In this document: positions 52,396-54,391 of the stretch, piece after piece
Layout: each line of letters starts with the position of its first letter
Position numbering within the stretch: position 1 is the first letter of the stretch
IMG/VR virus record: IMGVR_UViG_3300019093_000014
Coordinates: 1 to 54,391 of that record
Reading direction: 5' to 3' (one strand)
Source: a virus
Length of the DNA stretch: 54,391 bases
Translations under genes and position numbers: made by a program
The notes under the pieces: model-generated
Database searches by the model: none
What the model was told of the DNA's origin: nothing
Seen by the model: only the letters and a program-made list of their open reading frames with translations

Positions 52396-53405
52396 CAAAT
52401 CTTTTTAAACGTGTGGCCCTATTCACAGACATACACTTTGGACTTAAAAGCAACAGCGCCACACACAATCAAGACTGTGAAGATTTTGTAGATTGGTATA
52501 TTAGCAAAGCCAAGGAGTTAGACTGCGATGTGGGAATTTTTATGGGCGATTGGCATCATAATCGCAATAGCCTTAATATTACTACCATGGATTATAGTCT
52601 TAGGGCCTTGGAAAAATTAGGACAAGCATTTGATCAATTCTACTTTTTTCCTGGCAATCACGACTTATATTACAAAGACAAACGTGATATTCACAGCGTA
52701 GAATTTGGCAAATACATTCCAGGAGTTACCATAGTACACAAGCCCATAACTGTGGGCAATGTGACCATGTGTCCTTGGCTAGTGGGAGATGAATGGCGAA
52801 ACATAGGCAAAAAAGGCGGCAAATATATCTTTGGTCACTTTGAATTGCCTAGTTTTTTTATGAACGCCATGGTACAGATGCCAGATCACGGTGAGATTAA
52901 ATTAGAACATTTTCAAAATTACGAACTTGGCTTTAGTGGACACTTCCATAAACGTCAACAACAAAAGAACATGATCTATATTGGTAATGCTTTCCCACAT
53001 AATTACGCTGATACATGGGATGATGATCGTGGCATGTGCGTACTGGAATGGGGCGGGCAGCCAGAATATTATAGCTGGCCAGATCAACCCACTTTTAGAA
53101 CTGTTAAACTTAGCGAACTGATTGACAACGGTGCTAAAATTATCAAGCCTAAACAACATCTTAGAGTTACACTTGATATTGACATCAGCTATGAAGAAGC
53201 CAGTTTTATTAAAGAAACTTATCTAGCAGATTATGCCATTAGAGAATTGACCTTGATTCCAGAAAAACGTGAAATAGAATTGAGCAGCGACACTGATGTC
53301 AAAGCATTTGAAAGTGTAGATCAAATTGTGACTAATCAACTAATCAGTGTGGAAAGCGACACTTACGACGTAAACCTTTTACTAGATATCTATAACAACC
53401 TATGA
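52392..53405 (+). CDS. 47: Recombination nuclease subunit gp47 (Mre11-like)
   Basis: A 337-aa protein of the T4 gp47 family. With gp46 it forms the nuclease that resects DNA ends for recombination-dependent replication. All five phosphoesterase motifs are visible: FTDIHFG (about residues 12-18), MGDWHHNRNSL (about 51-61), FPGNHDLYYKD (Asn-His pair), FGHFELP, and FSGHFHKR (GHxH-like). Two metal ions are bound by these residues in Mre11 proteins. The last 90 residues (RVTLDIDISYEEASFIKETY) form the capping region. Coupled start and stop codons (ATGA) with gp55 upstream and gp46 downstream place it in a three-gene operon. Confidence 0.95.
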   Translation: MTNLFKRVALFTDIHFGLKSNSATHNQDCEDFVDWYISKAKELDCDVGIFMGDWHHNRNSLNITTMDYSLRALEKLGQAFDQFYFFPGNHDLYYKDKRDIHSVEFGKYIPGVTIVHKPITVGNVTMCPWLVGDEWRNIGKKGGKYIFGHFELPSFFMNAMVQMPDHGEIKLEHFQNYELGFSGHFHKRQQQKNMIYIGNAFPHNYADTWDDDRGMCVLEWGGQPEYYSWPDQPTFRTVKLSELIDNGAKIIKPKQHLRVTLDIDISYEEASFIKETYLADYAIRELTLIPEKREIELSSDTDVKAFESVDQIVTNQLISVESDTYDVNLLLDIYNNL

Positions 53406-54391
53406 TTCGTATCAAAGATTTAACTGTTAAGAACTTCATGAGCGTGGGTAATCAAACTCAAGCTGTAGATTTTTGCAAAGAACAACTTACACTGGTGCTA
53501 GGTGAAAATCTAGACCAAGGTGGTGATGACAGCGGTAGTCGCAACGGAACAGGCAAAACTACTATAGTTAATGCCTTAAGTTATGCCTTATTTGGACAAG
53601 CTCTTACTAACATTAAGAAAGATAACTTAGTTAATAAGACCAATAATAAGAACATGATTGTCACACTGAATTTTGAAAAAAATGGTGTGACATATAAAAT
53701 AGAACGTGGTCGTAGACCTAACATTTTTAGATTTTTTATCAATGGTGAAGAACAGGACACTGACAACATTGACGAAAGTCAAGGTGATGTTAGAGAAACT
53801 CAACGTGACTTAGACACATTGTTAGGCATGAGTCATGACATGTTCAAACACATTGTGGCACTGAATACCTATACTGAACCTTTTCTCAGTATGCGAGCTG
53901 CTGATCAACGAATGATCATTGAACAATTACTGGGCGTTACCTTGCTTAGTGAAAAAAGTGAAAGCCTAAAAGAACAAGTTAGACTGACCAAAGACGAAAT
54001 CAGTCAGGAGTCAGCTAACATTGAAGCTACTAAAAAGAGTAATGATCGTATTGAACAAAGCATTACTGGTTTAGAAACCAAACAACGAGCGTGGCGCAAA
54101 CAGCAAAAAGACGATTGTGAAAAGGTTGCCGAAAAGATTTTAGAATTACAAAACATTGACATTGAACAAGAATTAGCACAACATGCTCTATTAAAAAGTT
54201 ATGATGAACTAGCAGCCAAAATTCGAAGTCTCAACAAGGAAAAATCCACTTTAGAAACTGCTGTTGGACAGGCTGAAAAGTCTGTGAACAAGTACAAAAA
54301 AGAAGTGGAACAACTTGCTGACAAATCTTGTCCTTCTTGTCAACAACAGTTATTAGATCATAAACATGGCGAAATGACTGAGACTGCCTTG
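53402..54391 (+). CDS. 46: Recombination ATPase subunit gp46 (Rad50-like), partial
   Basis: The first 330 residues are in the window; the gene is cut by the right edge. IKDLTVKNFMSVGNQTQAVD is followed by LVLGENLDQ and GSRNGTGKTT, a Walker A loop with the inserted Gly/Asp-rich stretch known from T4 gp46. The Q-loop region (LNTYTEPFLSMRAADQRMII) and the start of the long coiled coil (LSEKSESLKEQVRLTKDEIS) follow. KSCPSCQQQL at about residues 309-316 is the zinc-hook CxxC that joins two coiled coils. The ATG overlaps the gp47 stop (ATGA). The second half with Walker B is outside the window. Confidence 0.95.
   Translation, partial: MIRIKDLTVKNFMSVGNQTQAVDFCKEQLTLVLGENLDQGGDDSGSRNGTGKTTIVNALSYALFGQALTNIKKDNLVNKTNNKNMIVTLNFEKNGVTYKIERGRRPNIFRFFINGEEQDTDNIDESQGDVRETQRDLDTLLGMSHDMFKHIVALNTYTEPFLSMRAADQRMIIEQLLGVTLLSEKSESLKEQVRLTKDEISQESANIEATKKSNDRIEQSITGLETKQRAWRKQQKDDCEKVAEKILELQNIDIEQELAQHALLKSYDELAAKIRSLNKEKSTLETAVGQAEKSVNKYKKEVEQLADKSCPSCQQQLLDHKHGEMTETAL

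Overview
This window is a 54.4 kb piece of an AT-rich genome of a T4-like (contractile-tailed) marine phage. The evidence is a set of T4 core genes: UvsW helicase, a probable gp62 clamp-loader subunit, the late sigma factor gp55, the gp46/gp47 recombination nuclease, and the baseplate proteins gp5, gp6, gp25, a gp48-like cap and a gp53-like wedge protein. Late promoters of the form (T/A/G)ATAAATA lie in front of several transcription units. Base composition and gene content resemble phages of SAR11-type bacteria and cyanophages, but the host cannot be read from this sequence.

Layout. (1) 1-5025, minus strand: replication/recombination module. It holds a DnaE-palm-like small protein cut by the window edge, small conserved proteins, gp62-like, UvsW, and an unknown 387-aa protein behind its own sigma70-like promoter. 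(2) 5048-20970: accessory region with no core genes. It encodes two glycosyltransferase-like proteins, an SGNH-like protein, a B12-type radical SAM enzyme, a 2-oxoglutarate oxygenase, three further radical SAM enzymes, unknown partners and three more glycosyltransferases. One of the latter carries inserted chitin-binding-like repeats. Most minus-strand genes here overlap by 4-11 bases. (3) 21024-29235: adhesion module, with a 299-aa virion-type protein, three fibre proteins sharing one N-terminal domain, and a 201-aa structural protein. (4) 29274-51501: baseplate module, with a 4266-aa giant protein, gp6, gp25, gp5, a hub-like protein, gp53-like and gp48-like. (5) 51502-51573: a divergent control region with a late promoter to the left and a sigma70 promoter to the right. 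(6) 51574-54391, plus strand: gp55, gp47 and gp46 (cut by the window edge).

How the parts fit together. The host-type promoter in front of gp55 can make the late sigma factor. Gp55 should then switch on the late promoters that drive the baseplate, fibre and part of the accessory genes. The accessory region adjoins the fibre genes and combines glycosyltransferases, radical SAM enzymes and a hydroxylase. A reasonable but unproven reading is that it makes or modifies a surface glycan or peptide, or modifies the phage's own adhesins.

No tRNA, rRNA, insertion sequence, integrase or CRISPR array was seen. No stretch over 300 bases lacks a gene. The longest gaps are the 72-base divergent region at 51502-51573 and the 53-base gap at 20971-21023.
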